A stretch of 64,000 nt of DNA from Cytophagales bacterium. Its GTDB lineage: Bacteria > Bacteroidota > Bacteroidia > Cytophagales > Cyclobacteriaceae. Every line of letters starts with the position of its first letter. Positions within the stretch are counted from its first letter, which is position 1. The DNA lies in NCBI GenBank assembly GCA_033344775.1, contig JAWPMT010000002.1, forward strand, positions 434,001 through 498,000, given 5' to 3'. The notes beneath the pieces were generated by a model, which was not told where the DNA came from, ran no database searches, and worked only from the letters and a program-made list of their open reading frames with translations. The position numbers were made by a program, and so were the translations under genes. Shown here piece after piece: positions 44,347 to 53,800 of this stretch.

Positions 44347-46065
44347 ATGAAAAAAACTCTGTTAAGAACTGGCGTTATTCTAGGAATGATGCTGTCATTT
44401 TGGTCATGCCGTGTAGATGAAGTTGATGTTCTTCCAGTAGATGAAGAATCTACGTCTTTTGAGAATATTGACCTGAATGAATTCTATCCTAGTGATGGGA
44501 AAATGGTGCTTGGAAAACAACTAGAGAATGCATATTCTGTTGAGAATATGAAAATCGCCTTAGCGAATCTTACTGCGTCTGGTCGAATTGAAGAAGATAT
44601 TCAAATTGAAACAACAGACTTATACATCAGGTTTCTGCCAAAAGATTCAACGGAAGTGGCATTGTTGGAGACAGATTCTACATTGACGTTGTTTGATCAT
44701 CCACTGGATTTCGAAATTGAGCAGGTAGGTCATTGGTATCATGACCCAACTATCCCTGATCATATGCCAACATGGCAATACACTGTTGTAAAACCAGATT
44801 TTGAGTTTCCTGCAGTAGAGTTTGAAGTATTGGCGGATCTATTTCTTATACATGAAGATGAGGCGGAAGATGCTGGTAGAATGAGTTTAAGTAGCTGGGA
44901 AGCACTTGAAGATGAAGCCCTGAAAATTACTGGAAATGAAGACCTTGATGAAGATGAAGAAGGAGGGCGAACTGAAACCTGGTGTCGAAGTGGTCGCTGG
45001 AATCCGAATGGTACAATCAAGGTAATGGAGATGAATGGCGGTGTAGAAACTGGTCAACAAATACCATTGTGGGGTGTTGAAGTCCAGGCAAGAAGGCATT
45101 TTTTCTGGAGCAGTGGTACTACGAATTCTAATGGCTATTTCAGGGTAAGTAGACGCTTTCGAAAAAATGTCAATTATAGAATTAAATGGCGAGTTGCAAA
45201 TCGATATAAGATCACTAATCCCTGGGGGTTCACTCGTCACTTTAATCGTCCAAGTAACACAAGAACAGGTTGCGCCTGGGACATTACAATTCGCGATAGA
45301 GAAACTTTATCAGGTGGAACAACAAGAATAATTCACAATCGCGAAGCCTGGACTGAAGCAACCATGGCGATTGCAGCTCGGCATTTTCACTATCAAGCGG
45401 AAAGACATGGCCTCAAAACTCCAGATTGGTACAGAAATGCGAGAATACGACTAAAATTTAGAAGTGGTAGTTCTAATCTAATACAAGGATCATTTCGACA
45501 CAATCCAGCATTCATTACGGAACAAACTAGAATCTGGCTGATGCTAAGAAATGACGTTCGGTTTTTTGTTCAAGGCAATGAGTATACTCCTCAAATTTAC
45601 CGAACTATGATGCATGAGCTAGGTCATGTAAGTCATATTTGGAAGTCAGGTGTTAATTTTCAAACAAGCTATATCGTAGATCCAATGGTAGTAGAAAGTT
45701 TTGGAGAAGCCGTAGAATATTATTTTACACTACCCTATTATCCGGCCATAGTAAGAAATATACCAAATCAACGAGAAAACGAATATAATGACGGAGGAAA
45801 AGGATGGCAATACACACCATTCTTCATTGATCTCGTTGATAATGACAACCAAAGATCTAGACTGCCAAATGGTGGGACAACAAATGACTATGCTGACGAC
45901 AGGGTATTCGGGTATTCATTAAGTCAAATACAAAGAGCTCTTGATAATCGAACTACTTTACGAGGCGTTCAGGAGCATCTGAGAAATAACTTTAGCAATA
46001 GCACTGAAAATGAAATAGAAAGATTGAGGGCATTTTACGAAAACATCAAGAATAATAAACGATGA
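44347..46065 (+). CDS. Lipoprotein zinc metalloprotease (HELGH)
   Basis: 572 residues from ATG 44347; a frame from 44314 adds 11 residues before the signal peptide. Lipobox SFWSC. The N-terminal ~200 residues are acidic. Residues about 225-310 look like a carboxypeptidase-regulatory/CNA-B beta-sandwich (IPLWGVEVQARRHFFWSSGT...GYFRVSR). The protease part has M-H-E-L-G-H with H423-E-x-x-H427 and glutamates at 450 and 454 (VVESFGEAVEYYF) as possible third zinc ligand, gluzincin style. The stop overlaps the next ATG, so it is co-translated with the first DYQNAE lipoprotein. Confidence 0.75.
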   Translation: MKKTLLRTGVILGMMLSFWSCRVDEVDVLPVDEESTSFENIDLNEFYPSDGKMVLGKQLENAYSVENMKIALANLTASGRIEEDIQIETTDLYIRFLPKDSTEVALLETDSTLTLFDHPLDFEIEQVGHWYHDPTIPDHMPTWQYTVVKPDFEFPAVEFEVLADLFLIHEDEAEDAGRMSLSSWEALEDEALKITGNEDLDEDEEGGRTETWCRSGRWNPNGTIKVMEMNGGVETGQQIPLWGVEVQARRHFFWSSGTTNSNGYFRVSRRFRKNVNYRIKWRVANRYKITNPWGFTRHFNRPSNTRTGCAWDITIRDRETLSGGTTRIIHNREAWTEATMAIAARHFHYQAERHGLKTPDWYRNARIRLKFRSGSSNLIQGSFRHNPAFITEQTRIWLMLRNDVRFFVQGNEYTPQIYRTMMHELGHVSHIWKSGVNFQTSYIVDPMVVESFGEAVEYYFTLPYYPAIVRNIPNQRENEYNDGGKGWQYTPFFIDLVDNDNQRSRLPNGGTTNDYADDRVFGYSLSQIQRALDNRTTLRGVQEHLRNNFSNSTENEIERLRAFYENIKNNKR

Positions 46066-46562
46066 AAAACTACTTAATAGTATTATGCATGTCACTTCTG
46101 AGTTTTTTAAGTGCATGTAAGGAAGACCCAATTGAGTGGAATGTTCGACGTTTAATAATAAATGAAAGCCCCGTAGACTTGAAGATTGATGTCTATTTAG
46201 GAGATTCAGTTTTTGAGACTATTTCCATTGCTCAAAATAATCTTGATGAGAAAATGGAACTATGCCGTCGGTCAAATGGAGATACTAATTGCAACGTAAT
46301 GAGTAACGTTGATTTAAGATGGAATCAATTTGCAGATTCGGTGGTAATTACATTTGCAAATGATAGAAGTTTAACGTATTGCCAATTAGAAGGAGTATGT
46401 TCTGAGGGCTTAAGAAATATCATGAACTTAACGATACTTCTCAATAATGAAGGAGACTTTTCTGAGTCCGGTTATGTAAGATCAGATATAGAAAGCGTTC
46501 AGACTTATACATATACTATCACAGAAGAAGATTATCAAAACGCTGAGCAAATTAGCGGATAA
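46062..46562 (+). CDS. DYQNAE-tail lipoprotein 1
   Basis: 166 residues. Lipobox FLSACKED. After the Cys comes VRRLIINESPVDLKIDVYLG, a strand pattern shared with the two paralogues, then a middle with four cysteines (ELCRRSN, DTNCNV, TYCQLEGVCSEG), and the ending YTYTITEEDYQNAEQISG. The ATG overlaps the protease stop by 4 nt. No family recognised. Partner, inhibitor or substrate of the upstream protease are all possible. Confidence 0.72.
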   Translation: MKNYLIVLCMSLLSFLSACKEDPIEWNVRRLIINESPVDLKIDVYLGDSVFETISIAQNNLDEKMELCRRSNGDTNCNVMSNVDLRWNQFADSVVITFANDRSLTYCQLEGVCSEGLRNIMNLTILLNNEGDFSESGYVRSDIESVQTYTYTITEEDYQNAEQISG

Positions 46563-46623
46563 GACATATGTGAACAAGTGATTTTTAATGGTTACTAGCC
46601 GCAAAACAAATAGACCGTTCGAA

Positions 46624-46649
46624 AACTCTCACTCATTTAAGTGAGAGTT
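46624..46649 (+). terminator. Hairpin after lipoprotein 1
   Basis: AACTCTCACT (46624-46633) and AGTGAGAGTT (46640-46649) form a perfect 10-bp stem with a 6-nt loop, followed by CTTCTATAATTT. A near-identical stem sequence ends the third lipoprotein at 47806-47831, supporting tandem duplication of the whole unit. Confidence 0.65.
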
Positions 46650-46688
46650 CTTCTATAATTTCTGAGTCAGAATTCTCATATTCTTTAG

Positions 46689-46793
46689 ACTAAACGAAGG
46701 ATTCGGGAGTATTTAATAAATAATCACTCAAACTCAACAGAAGGAAATATTGAGCGATTACGAGACTTTTATGAGAACATCAAAGATGAATGA
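46689..46793 (+). pseudogene. Remnant of a second HELGH-protease gene (last ~34 codons)
   Basis: The frame reads TKRRIREYLINNHSNSTEGN and then IERLRDFYENIKDE before TGA at 46791. This matches the end of the protease at 44347-46065 (RGVQEHLRNNFSNSTENEIE, then RLRAFYENIKNNKR). The stop overlaps the start of lipoprotein 2 at 46786, just as the intact protease overlaps lipoprotein 1. The rest of the second protease copy is gone. Confidence 0.8.
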
Positions 46794-47274
46794 CAAGAAG
46801 AGAATGCCTGTACTTGGTGGCATTTTTCTAATGTTGCTACTTTCAGTGTTAGTGTCTTGTGAAAAGGGCGGTGAAGTAGATGTAGTTCGACGTATCATAA
46901 ATAACACTCCTCATGATGTGGAATTAGAAATATTGGATTTTGGAGTTATCCTTTTTACAGCATCACTTATGTCCCAAGATACACTGAATATCTTGGGAAC
47001 TTGTGGAACGGGATTTGACGCAGGTCAATGTAATGTTGGGTGGCCACAAGATGCTGAAGAAGGAAGAATTATCTTTAACGAGGAACGAATTCTCTCTTCA
47101 ACGATTTCACTAAATGAATCCAAGCCGTGCGAAGAAAGAGCGATAAATACAAGTTTGTCTCGTCCTAATTGCTACGGTTATACTTGGTTGCAAGCAAGTG
47201 GAAATAATCCTAGTATTCACACCTATATCATTAGTGATGAAGATTATCAAAATGCCGAAACTGTGGGCGGGTGA
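46786..47274 (+). CDS. DYQNAE-tail lipoprotein 2
   Basis: 162 residues from ATG 46786, which lies at the stop of the protease remnant; a longer TTG frame from 46750 would run through that remnant. Lipobox SVLVSCEKG. VVRRIINNTPHDVELEILDF aligns with lipoproteins 1 and 3; the end is TYIISDEDYQNAETVGG. Four cysteines in the mature middle (TCGTG, QCNVG, KPCEE, NCYGY). The stop overlaps the GTG of lipoprotein 3. Confidence 0.72.
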   Translation: MNDKKRMPVLGGIFLMLLLSVLVSCEKGGEVDVVRRIINNTPHDVELEILDFGVILFTASLMSQDTLNILGTCGTGFDAGQCNVGWPQDAEEGRIIFNEERILSSTISLNESKPCEERAINTSLSRPNCYGYTWLQASGNNPSIHTYIISDEDYQNAETVGG

Positions 47275-47747
47275 ATAAATATCTTTGGGTATCATTTCTA
47301 ATGCTGCTCTTCTTAGCAGCCTGTCATAAAGAAACAGAGGAATACGATTATCGGAGGGTAATTATAAATTCATGTTCTAGAAATATTACTTTGGATATTT
47401 TTCACCCTTCATATTCAATGTCAAGTGAAATAGACTTAGAATCAGGAATGCAAGACAGATCACGTGCAATTTGTCGTGTTGCCGAATCAGCGAATTTCAT
47501 ATGTGAAGTCGATTGGAGTTTTGCCGATTCAATAATTGTAACGTTTGACGGAGAACGAAAATTAAAATATTGCCGTGTAGAAGGTTCAGGTTGTTTCTTT
47601 GATGGAGAAAGGAATATCATCGATATGCCCCAATTAGGAGTCGATGGAGGAACTCAAGCTGGTTGGCAAACTAGTCGTTCAGGTGGAAGTGTAACCCAAA
47701 CATATACTATTACCGAAGAAGATTATCAAAATGCAGAGCCAATTTAG
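47271..47747 (+). CDS. DYQNAE-tail lipoprotein 3
   Basis: 158 residues from GTG 47271, overlapping the previous stop (GTGA). Lipobox LFLAACHKE. YRRVIINSCSRNITLDIFHP and the tail TYTITEEDYQNAEPI match the other two; the tail is closest to lipoprotein 1. Mature cysteines: SCSRN, ICRVAES, FICEVD, YCRVEGSGCFF. Three diverged copies in a row suggest selection for variety, as seen in inhibitor or immunity families; no function is proven. Confidence 0.72.
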   Translation: MNKYLWVSFLMLLFLAACHKETEEYDYRRVIINSCSRNITLDIFHPSYSMSSEIDLESGMQDRSRAICRVAESANFICEVDWSFADSIIVTFDGERKLKYCRVEGSGCFFDGERNIIDMPQLGVDGGTQAGWQTSRSGGSVTQTYTITEEDYQNAEPI

Positions 47748-47805
47748 CAGATAATGTAAGAACTTGACTTAGTTGAATAATAGTCATCGAACTGATCCTA
47801 ATAAG

Positions 47806-47837
47806 AACTCTCATCAGAAATGGTGGGAGTTTTTTTT
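47806..47837 (+). terminator. Rho-independent terminator of the lipoprotein operon
   Basis: AACTCTCATC (47806-47815) pairs with GGTGGGAGTT (47822-47831) including G-T wobbles, followed by a run of seven T. A textbook terminator. Confidence 0.85.
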
Positions 47838-47957
47838 GCCTACAAAAAGTAGCCGGAAAAGGAAATTCCGTCAACTGTGTTAACCTTGCAATATGGTTAA
47901 AGCGAGGGTTGTTGTCGCAGAAACTTGAAATGGTGAGTGATGCCCTATGCTGTGTGA

Positions 47958-47987
47958 CAAGGAGTACCGGCTCCTAACCGGTCTCCT
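47958..47987 (-). terminator. Hairpin after the XRE gene
   Basis: AAGGAG...CCGG (47958-47969) pairs with CCGG...CTCCTT (47977-47987) with a small internal bulge, 7 bp beyond the stop of the leftward XRE gene. No strong T-run, so termination strength is uncertain. Confidence 0.5.
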
Positions 47988-47994
47988 TTCATTC

Positions 47995-48423
47995 TTATCG
48001 GTCCTTTATCTTTTCAAGAACATGGAGGACTTTTTGCTTGAGTTCTTCATTTTGCACTTTCAACTGATAATTTTCATGAAGAAGCCTGCGAAATTCGCTT
48101 CGAAGTAAGTCGAGTCGATCTGTACTGTCGGTTTGAATAGAATCCAAAAGTTGATCTATGTATTGAGTAACAGTATCATCTTGTGATGGAGCAGCTCCAT
48201 GTGGCAATCCTTGTCCAAGCTCCAGCCATTCATAAGTTGTACCCAGGATCGTTACCAATTGGGCAATCAATTCTCGCTTTGGATGTTTAACAACTCCGGA
48301 TTCTAATTTGGTAATATGATCTCTATTAAAGCCCTCTAACTTTTCAGCAAGATCACCTTGTGTTAGCCCCAATTCCTTTCGTAAATCAGCTAGCCTGGTA
48401 CCAATAGAGTTTTTTACTTTCAT
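47995..48423 (-). CDS. XRE-family transcriptional regulator
   Basis: 142 residues. N-terminal Cro/C1 helix-turn-helix (about 8-62): RLADLRKELGLTQGDLAEKL then NRDHITKLESGVVKHPKRE. C-terminal ~45 residues form a coiled coil (LRRLLHENYQLKVQNEELKQKV). Divergent from the small gene at 48592, with TTTCATA/TATGAAA repeats between them that are probable operators. Likely a repressor of itself and the rightward cluster. Confidence 0.82.
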   Translation of the reverse strand: MKVKNSIGTRLADLRKELGLTQGDLAEKLEGFNRDHITKLESGVVKHPKRELIAQLVTILGTTYEWLELGQGLPHGAAPSQDDTVTQYIDQLLDSIQTDSTDRLDLLRSEFRRLLHENYQLKVQNEELKQKVLHVLEKIKDR

Positions 48424-48521
48424 CTCTTATTGAATGGTGCAAAATCAGAATCGGCTTAAAGATAGAAATATCACCAAATAGTTTCCGTTTACTTAATTGA
48501 AACATAAAATAGGTGCTATTT

Positions 48522-48597
48522 TTTCATATTCATTCATTAAATAATCTATTATTTCATAATATTACATCGTATATGAAAATAAAGCATACTTATGAAA
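48522..48597. promoter_or_regulatory. TTTCATA/TATGAAA operator array
   Basis: TTTCATA at 48522-48528 and 48552-48558 and its reverse complement TATGAAA at 48572-48578 and 48591-48597 (the last covering the ATG of 48592). The middle pair forms an inverted repeat with a 13-bp spacer. Position between the XRE gene and the divergent operon fits repressor binding. Confidence 0.5.
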
Positions 48598-48891
48598 GAT
48601 ATTGCTTGTGCAAGTGAAGAACTTGTAAATACGGATTTATTACTCAAACTTATTGCAGAAGATATAAAACTCAATCACCTCCATTTCGGATTAAGCGATC
48701 TCGGTATTGTACTAGAAATTGACATTCTTGGTATTGGAGAAATTGTCTTTGATTTAACCAAGCCAATTCAAACAAGGCGAGAGAGTTACTATCAAAAAGT
48801 CAACGAGTTGCGACGGTTAACGTATAAAGAACTGTCTGAACAATTAGAGCTCCAAAGCAAAATTATTCTTCAAGAGATTCTCTTGCCATAA
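48592..48891 (+). CDS. Hypothetical small protein in XRE-controlled cluster
   Basis: 99 residues, acidic first half with alternating hydrophobics (DLGIVLEIDILGIGEIVFDL) and a charged helical end. No signal peptide. No family recognised. First gene of the rightward cluster, 10 nt before the HTH gene. Confidence 0.55.
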   Translation: MKDIACASEELVNTDLLLKLIAEDIKLNHLHFGLSDLGIVLEIDILGIGEIVFDLTKPIQTRRESYYQKVNELRRLTYKELSEQLELQSKIILQEILLP

Positions 48892-48901
48892 ATACCTTCT
48901 T

Positions 48902-49105
48902 ATGATGACCCATGAGACGTATCAAAAACGACTAAATCTCGTCCTTGAAAGTATTCGAGCAGGCAGGCTTCATTCTCCTAATGAACTAGCAGATGTATTT
49001 GGATGCACCGAAAAAACAGTGAGAAATATGATCAATGCTTTAAGAAAGCAAGGTCTCAAAATACGATATTCTAAAAGAGAAGGTAAATACATCCTTGATG
49101 AATAA
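48902..49105 (+). CDS. Small HTH (DeoR/HTH_11-like) protein
   Basis: 67 residues, essentially one winged helix-turn-helix: LHSPNELADVFGCTEKTVRN followed by MINALRKQGLKIRYSKREGK as wing. Such minimal domains regulate transcription or assist mobile elements. It is the second gene of the cluster controlled by the XRE region. Confidence 0.68.
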   Translation: MMTHETYQKRLNLVLESIRAGRLHSPNELADVFGCTEKTVRNMINALRKQGLKIRYSKREGKYILDE

Positions 49106-49198
49106 TATTTAAAACGATTCGATTAGAAATAGGAAAGTGATGGAAATAGTGAAATTTAGGAAGGCCTCCTACCACGTAATTATTTAGCCAAAGAACTG

Positions 49199-49489
49199 GT
49201 GATTGGTACTAAAAAAGAAGTTGGCGACTCGGTAAATAAAGATGCTCGTTATCAAAGAATTTGTGATTTACTCAATGAGATCGTAGTAAATCCGAACAGG
49301 AATTCTGACTCTTTATCTCCATTCTCTGAAATAACTGCTCTCATCGAAGGGATATTACAAGAGACCAATGACTTAAAAATTCTTCGAAATCTTCTACTAG
49401 AGGAACCGAGAGATTATCAATACATCAAAATACTGCTACTAAAGACTGGTTTGGATAAGATTACTAATATGGAGAATCACAATGATTGA
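49199..49489 (+). CDS. Hypothetical small protein
   Basis: 96 residues from GTG 49199, mostly helical (SPFSEITALIEGILQETNDL, LKILRNLLLEEPRDY). No family recognised. Third gene of the small cluster and followed by a strong structured hairpin. Confidence 0.45.
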   Translation: MIGTKKEVGDSVNKDARYQRICDLLNEIVVNPNRNSDSLSPFSEITALIEGILQETNDLKILRNLLLEEPRDYQYIKILLLKTGLDKITNMENHND

Positions 49490-49571
49490 AACGTAACAGC
49501 GTGTAAAACCTTCAGTTTGGCTAGACCATGTGACCTGGAGATTCTATGGTTAACACTATAGGTTAATTTGA

Positions 49572-49627
49572 GTCAGGGTGGGTATGTACAGGGCCTGGAG
49601 TAGCCCTCTGTACCTGCCCGACTTTTC
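49572..49627 (+). terminator. Long structured hairpin with T-run
   Basis: GTC-GGG at 49572-49578 pairs with CCC-GAC at 49617-49622; inside, GTACAGGGC (49586-49594) pairs with GCCC (49603-49606) and TGTAC (49609-49613) around a 2-nt bulge. TTTT follows. The size and two-part stem are larger than a simple terminator and could belong to a small RNA 3' end. Confidence 0.55.
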
Positions 49628-49745
49628 AAGGAGTATGACAATATTCAATCCTGATGAATCAGGAACAAAAACGATTGTCAAACGAAAACGGGCTAGTTCC
49701 CGTCACTTTTCTGCGCACGCAGAATTTGTCTATGCTGGTTGTAAA

Positions 49746-49777
49746 GAGGTGGTCCATTGACCACCTCAAATTTTTTT
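49746..49777 (+). terminator. Perfect 9-bp terminator
   Basis: GAGGTGGTC (49746-49754), loop CATT, GACCACCTC (49759-49767), then AAA and seven T. It comes just before the gene at 49791, so it ends something transcribed between 49628 and 49745, where no convincing gene is visible. Confidence 0.8.
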
Positions 49778-49790
49778 GAATCAACTTGAA

Positions 49791-50399
49791 ATGAAAATGT
49801 GCGATTTAAGGTCAACAAGTATCATACTTAGTAACCAAATGACTACTCTTATTGACTATGTACGAAAAATGGATACGACTATGGACTCACGATTATTCAG
49901 TTATAGCACCATAATTTCTCAATGTGTAAGCATACTTAATAATCTCCATTTTAAAAGTCCGCGGAAATTGAATGACATTCTAACAGACTTGATAAGCATT
50001 ATCATGCCATTGGCTCAAAGTTCTGATATGCTCTATCAAGATGCCCAATTCCTCGTTTCCGCTATCATATTCAAACACAAGGGCCGAGATGCCATTTCAC
50101 CAAAATCTTTTGACTTACTTCTTAATAATGCTTCTTTGTTGAAAGATTTAGAAAGTGATAAAAAGACATTGGCCTGTGGAGCCTTGTATACTATCAAAGG
50201 TGAAAATTATGTTATACTAGGTCCATTAGCTCTTGGTACTGACTATTGGATTTATAACCAACTCAAGCTTGATCAACGTAAGACCTTGGTAAGCGTGCCT
50301 TCTCATCGCTTATTCGACTTAATGCCACTTTGTTCAGCCGATTTTACGCTTAGAGGGTTCGTGCAACTGGAAGATAGTGGGCTTTGGTCATCACGTTGA
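49791..50399 (+). CDS. Hypothetical soluble protein
   Basis: 202 residues from ATG 49791 (another ATG at 49797; a TTG at 49776 would start inside the terminator). Mostly helical, with LNDILTDLISIIMPLAQSSD and a beta-like C-terminus (GENYVILGPLALGTDYWIYN). No signal peptide, no family recognised. It stands between a strong upstream terminator and its own downstream hairpin, hence a separate transcript. Confidence 0.6.
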   Translation: MKMCDLRSTSIILSNQMTTLIDYVRKMDTTMDSRLFSYSTIISQCVSILNNLHFKSPRKLNDILTDLISIIMPLAQSSDMLYQDAQFLVSAIIFKHKGRDAISPKSFDLLLNNASLLKDLESDKKTLACGALYTIKGENYVILGPLALGTDYWIYNQLKLDQRKTLVSVPSHRLFDLMPLCSADFTLRGFVQLEDSGLWSSR

Positions 50400-50401
50400 T
50401 G

Positions 50402-50441
50402 AGGGCTTATTATCTCTCAATTAAAGAAGGCCCTTTTCTTT
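50402..50441. terminator. Terminator between convergent genes
   Basis: AGGGCTT (50402-50408) pairs with AAGGCCCT (50427-50434) with one bulged G, followed by TTTCTTTAT. It separates the 202-residue gene from the leftward lipoprotein gene. Confidence 0.55.
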
Positions 50442-50456
50442 ATCGTGTTCAGTAAT

Positions 50457-50846
50457 TTAAAATACTGGATTGGAGCAGTTATAAAGCGTATCACTATTAA
50501 AGTGACAATACATGTTACTCATACTTGTTGATCCATCTGGAGGACACTCCATGAAGTATATAAGAGCTTTCCAACTGTCTTCTTGATAATCAATATAGTT
50601 TGGCTCCCCCAAATAACTAATCAATACAGAAGAGCTTTCTCCCCTTAATTCTAGCTGCTTAACTACTTGTTTAAGTGATTCCTGATCAGCATATCGTAAT
50701 CCTAAACAACCTAGAGTATCAAGCTTCCAGTTAATTAATACAGAATCCATCTTTTCAACTGACAGACTTTGCGTCTTCTCTTTGCTAGGAGTACAGCCAA
50801 TGAGGAACAGTATTGCTATTAGTAATATCTTATTCGGGTCTGACAT
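50457..50846 (-). CDS. Small lipoprotein, candidate immunity protein of RHS toxin
   Basis: 129 residues from ATG 50846; a longer TTG frame to 50885 would overlap the toxin gene further. Lipobox LFLIGCTPS. The mature part is acidic with several cysteines (LGCLGL, FMECPPD, YCHFN, NCSN). The start lies 17 nt inside the end of the RHS-metzincin gene, so the two are translationally coupled. Overlap, small size and envelope location fit an immunity protein for a secreted protease. No family recognised; the role is inferred from context. Confidence 0.65.
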   Translation of the reverse strand: MSDPNKILLIAILFLIGCTPSKEKTQSLSVEKMDSVLINWKLDTLGCLGLRYADQESLKQVVKQLELRGESSSVLISYLGEPNYIDYQEDSWKALIYFMECPPDGSTSMSNMYCHFNSDTLYNCSNPVF

Positions 50847-53800
50847 TGCCTCTTTTAATATGAAATGTGGTGTTTGTTGAGCCAAAATTCACTCGTTTTA
50901 CTCCTCTTATATATGTATCTCTAAAGCTTGATTTATCGGAGCCTGTATCCAAGATATAACCTCTAACCTCTGCAAGATTCGAAGAATTAACAGGACCATT
51001 ATTTCCTACCCCTGGAGTCATAACACCCCCAGCTTTATGGTCCAAGCCAAGGCCATGACCCATTTCGTGAGCTGGAGAGGTATTATACATATCTCTAGTT
51101 TGCCAAAAACCAGAGTTCGAGCCTTTAGCCTTAGTCATTTTTGAAACTCCTTCCCAATCTCCACTATCAGACTTAAAGGTATCAGCATAGTTTTCATCTT
51201 CTACTCTTATAAAGTTGTACTTCGCATCTCCATCATGTTCCTCTGCTAGTTGTTCTGCTCCTGCTTCATCAGTTATTTCCGAACTAATATTGAATTTAAT
51301 CCGCCAACCATCACCAGCATCGCTATATCCATCATCGCCAGCATTGGCATTCCACATATCAGTGATATTCGCTTCGGCTGCATCAGCGTTTTCCTGATTT
51401 ACCCCATCCCCATAAAAAACAATGTGGATATTAACAGTGATAGTCTTCTCATCTTCATCTATCACTGCTTCTCCTGATCGCCCATCCGGATCAATAAAAT
51501 TGACAGGGTTATTGTACGCATAATGATAAGGTGATTGAGTATAAAAATCTTCGGCAAGTGGATCTATATGATTCCATCTTCCTAGCCATGGGTCAAACAT
51601 CCTAAAACCATAATCTAACCATCCGGTCTCTTTCTGTTCTTCCTTTCCGTTGTATTTATACAAGTTTTCAGGACTTATGGCAGAGTGGTTGAAGGTGCCT
51701 CCAAATGGATAATAAGCATCTCTCTGCATAACAGAGCCATTTTCACTTACAGTAACTCGGATGTTCCCAAGATGATCCGCTACATTGTAGTGATAATTCC
51801 AGCTCGATTGATTCTTTAAGGCTCGTCCTTCGGCATGTTGAATGAACTCAAGTTGGGCACTTCCTTCTGAGGGTTCCTTTTCGTAATGGAATACGCCATC
51901 ATAAGTCCATTCTTTACCATTAAATGTTTTTAGGTGTTTGACCCCTGTTGCATCATAGGTGTAATTGATGCTTTGCCCTGTATTCATTGTGACTCGTTGT
52001 GGAAGGTTCAGGTAGTTGTACTGGATATTGGTGATGCCCTTATTGGAATCACTGGTCATATTTCCATTTTTATCGTACTTGTATTCTTCGGTCTCCACTG
52101 ATGATGAAACGTTCATAAACCCTTGTGTGTTGTTCGTTGCATCTTCTACACGTGTCAACTGATTTCCAATGTAGTCATAATCCAGGTTATCAATGGTATT
52201 TCGCTGTAAGGTTTGAAGGTTCCCATTCTTGTCATAAGTGATGCCACTTACATCGTAGTTCCCTACTCCAGTATAATTGGCAAGCTTTAGCCTATTTAGA
52301 TTGTCGTAGGAGTATTGGTAATTCTGAGTAGCCTCTGTTACACCGCCGCCTTTCGCCTTCCAGAGCATCTGAGAAATGTTGCCATTGAAATTCCCTGAAG
52401 AAGCATCGTTATACTTCAGTTCCATTCCAAATTGATCTGTAGAAGGATCATCAAAATTGCTAGCTCCCCCGTTGATGGCTGTTAACCATCCTCTTTCATT
52501 GTAGCGGTAATCCACTGATTGTGCAGGTGAGCCATCATCATGCAGGTCTTCCTCGATCAATTGACCAATGGCATTATAGGTATGATTAGCCAAAGGTTTG
52601 GTTCCATGTCCTACGATCTCATGGGTGTGGGTCAGTAAACGGTCTCGATGATCATAAGTGAAATTCTCCTCGATGGTAGTAGTAGAAGTTCCATTTCTGT
52701 GCAGCGTCGAGGATCGCTTGACTAAGGATGATACTTTGTTTCTATAGGTGATAACCACCTGGTCGGCATCACCGAAATAGTTTTCAGTGATGGTTGCTTT
52801 TGATCGCAACCTGTCGTCATAGTAGGCTACCGACTTTAGGTGCTTGACCGGACTTTCCTTAAGCAATTTGGTAAGCCCACCAGTAGCTAATCCTTTTACC
52901 GAGGGATAGTGATTGGCATAACTATAATCTGATCCCCAGCTAAAGTCAGTAACAAAATCATACTTGTCATAGTAAGTGACTGTCAGTACCTCTGTACCCG
53001 AGGCCTGAGGATAGCCCGTGTCATCATAACCGTGTACATTACCACCTACATTACCAATGTAAGCCACGCCAAAGTCGTAGTTATTGTTGCCATCGATGAT
53101 GGCCTGCAGTTCACTCCGGTTTTGAGTCATGCTTTTAATTCCTGTCATCACGGGCCTGTTCAGCTCATCGTATTTGGTGTACAGCCACTGATGTTCGTAA
53201 GTCGCCTGACTGGTCGATTTGGTTGCCGAAAAGTTATCAGCCTTGGAAGCACTGAAGTTGGGTTTCTTGAAAAGGATCTTCGCTCCAGGCGCTCTTACAT
53301 AGCTTTTACCCTGATAACTTTCTACCACCAGCGTACCCGACTCAACGTACTGTACTGAGCCTGAAGTAGTGGTGCCAGAAATCACCGGAACATTCCTCCG
53401 GTTGCCGTCCAGAGTAAAGACCAACCTGTCTCTTTTATCATATACCATCTCAATTTTTTCCGATCCAGGCACCTGTTTTTCGATCATGCGATTGCGATAG
53501 TCGTATTGATAGCGGAACAGCCATTTACTGCAGAAATTGTTGTCATTCAACAAACTCCAGTTGGTTCCAATCTCAGCAACTGCCTGCGGGGGAATCACAA
53601 AGGTTAAGAGGTTGTGATCATCAAAGACATAATAGGTATAGGTTTCATCGGAAGTTCCCACCGCATTGATCTTACAAACCACTTGGCCTGTTTTGTTGGT
53701 ATACTCCAGCATCATCTTTCCATCTTCATCAGTAGTCAGCATGCCTCGAAGTTCATTGGCTGGATAGTTTCCAGTAGCAGTCATGATCTGATTTGCACTG

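Noticed and set aside
49635-49760. 41-codon ORF after an AAGGAG
   Set aside because: The purine-rich site is only 1 nt from the ATG, the frame ends inside a terminator stem, and the composition is not protein-like.
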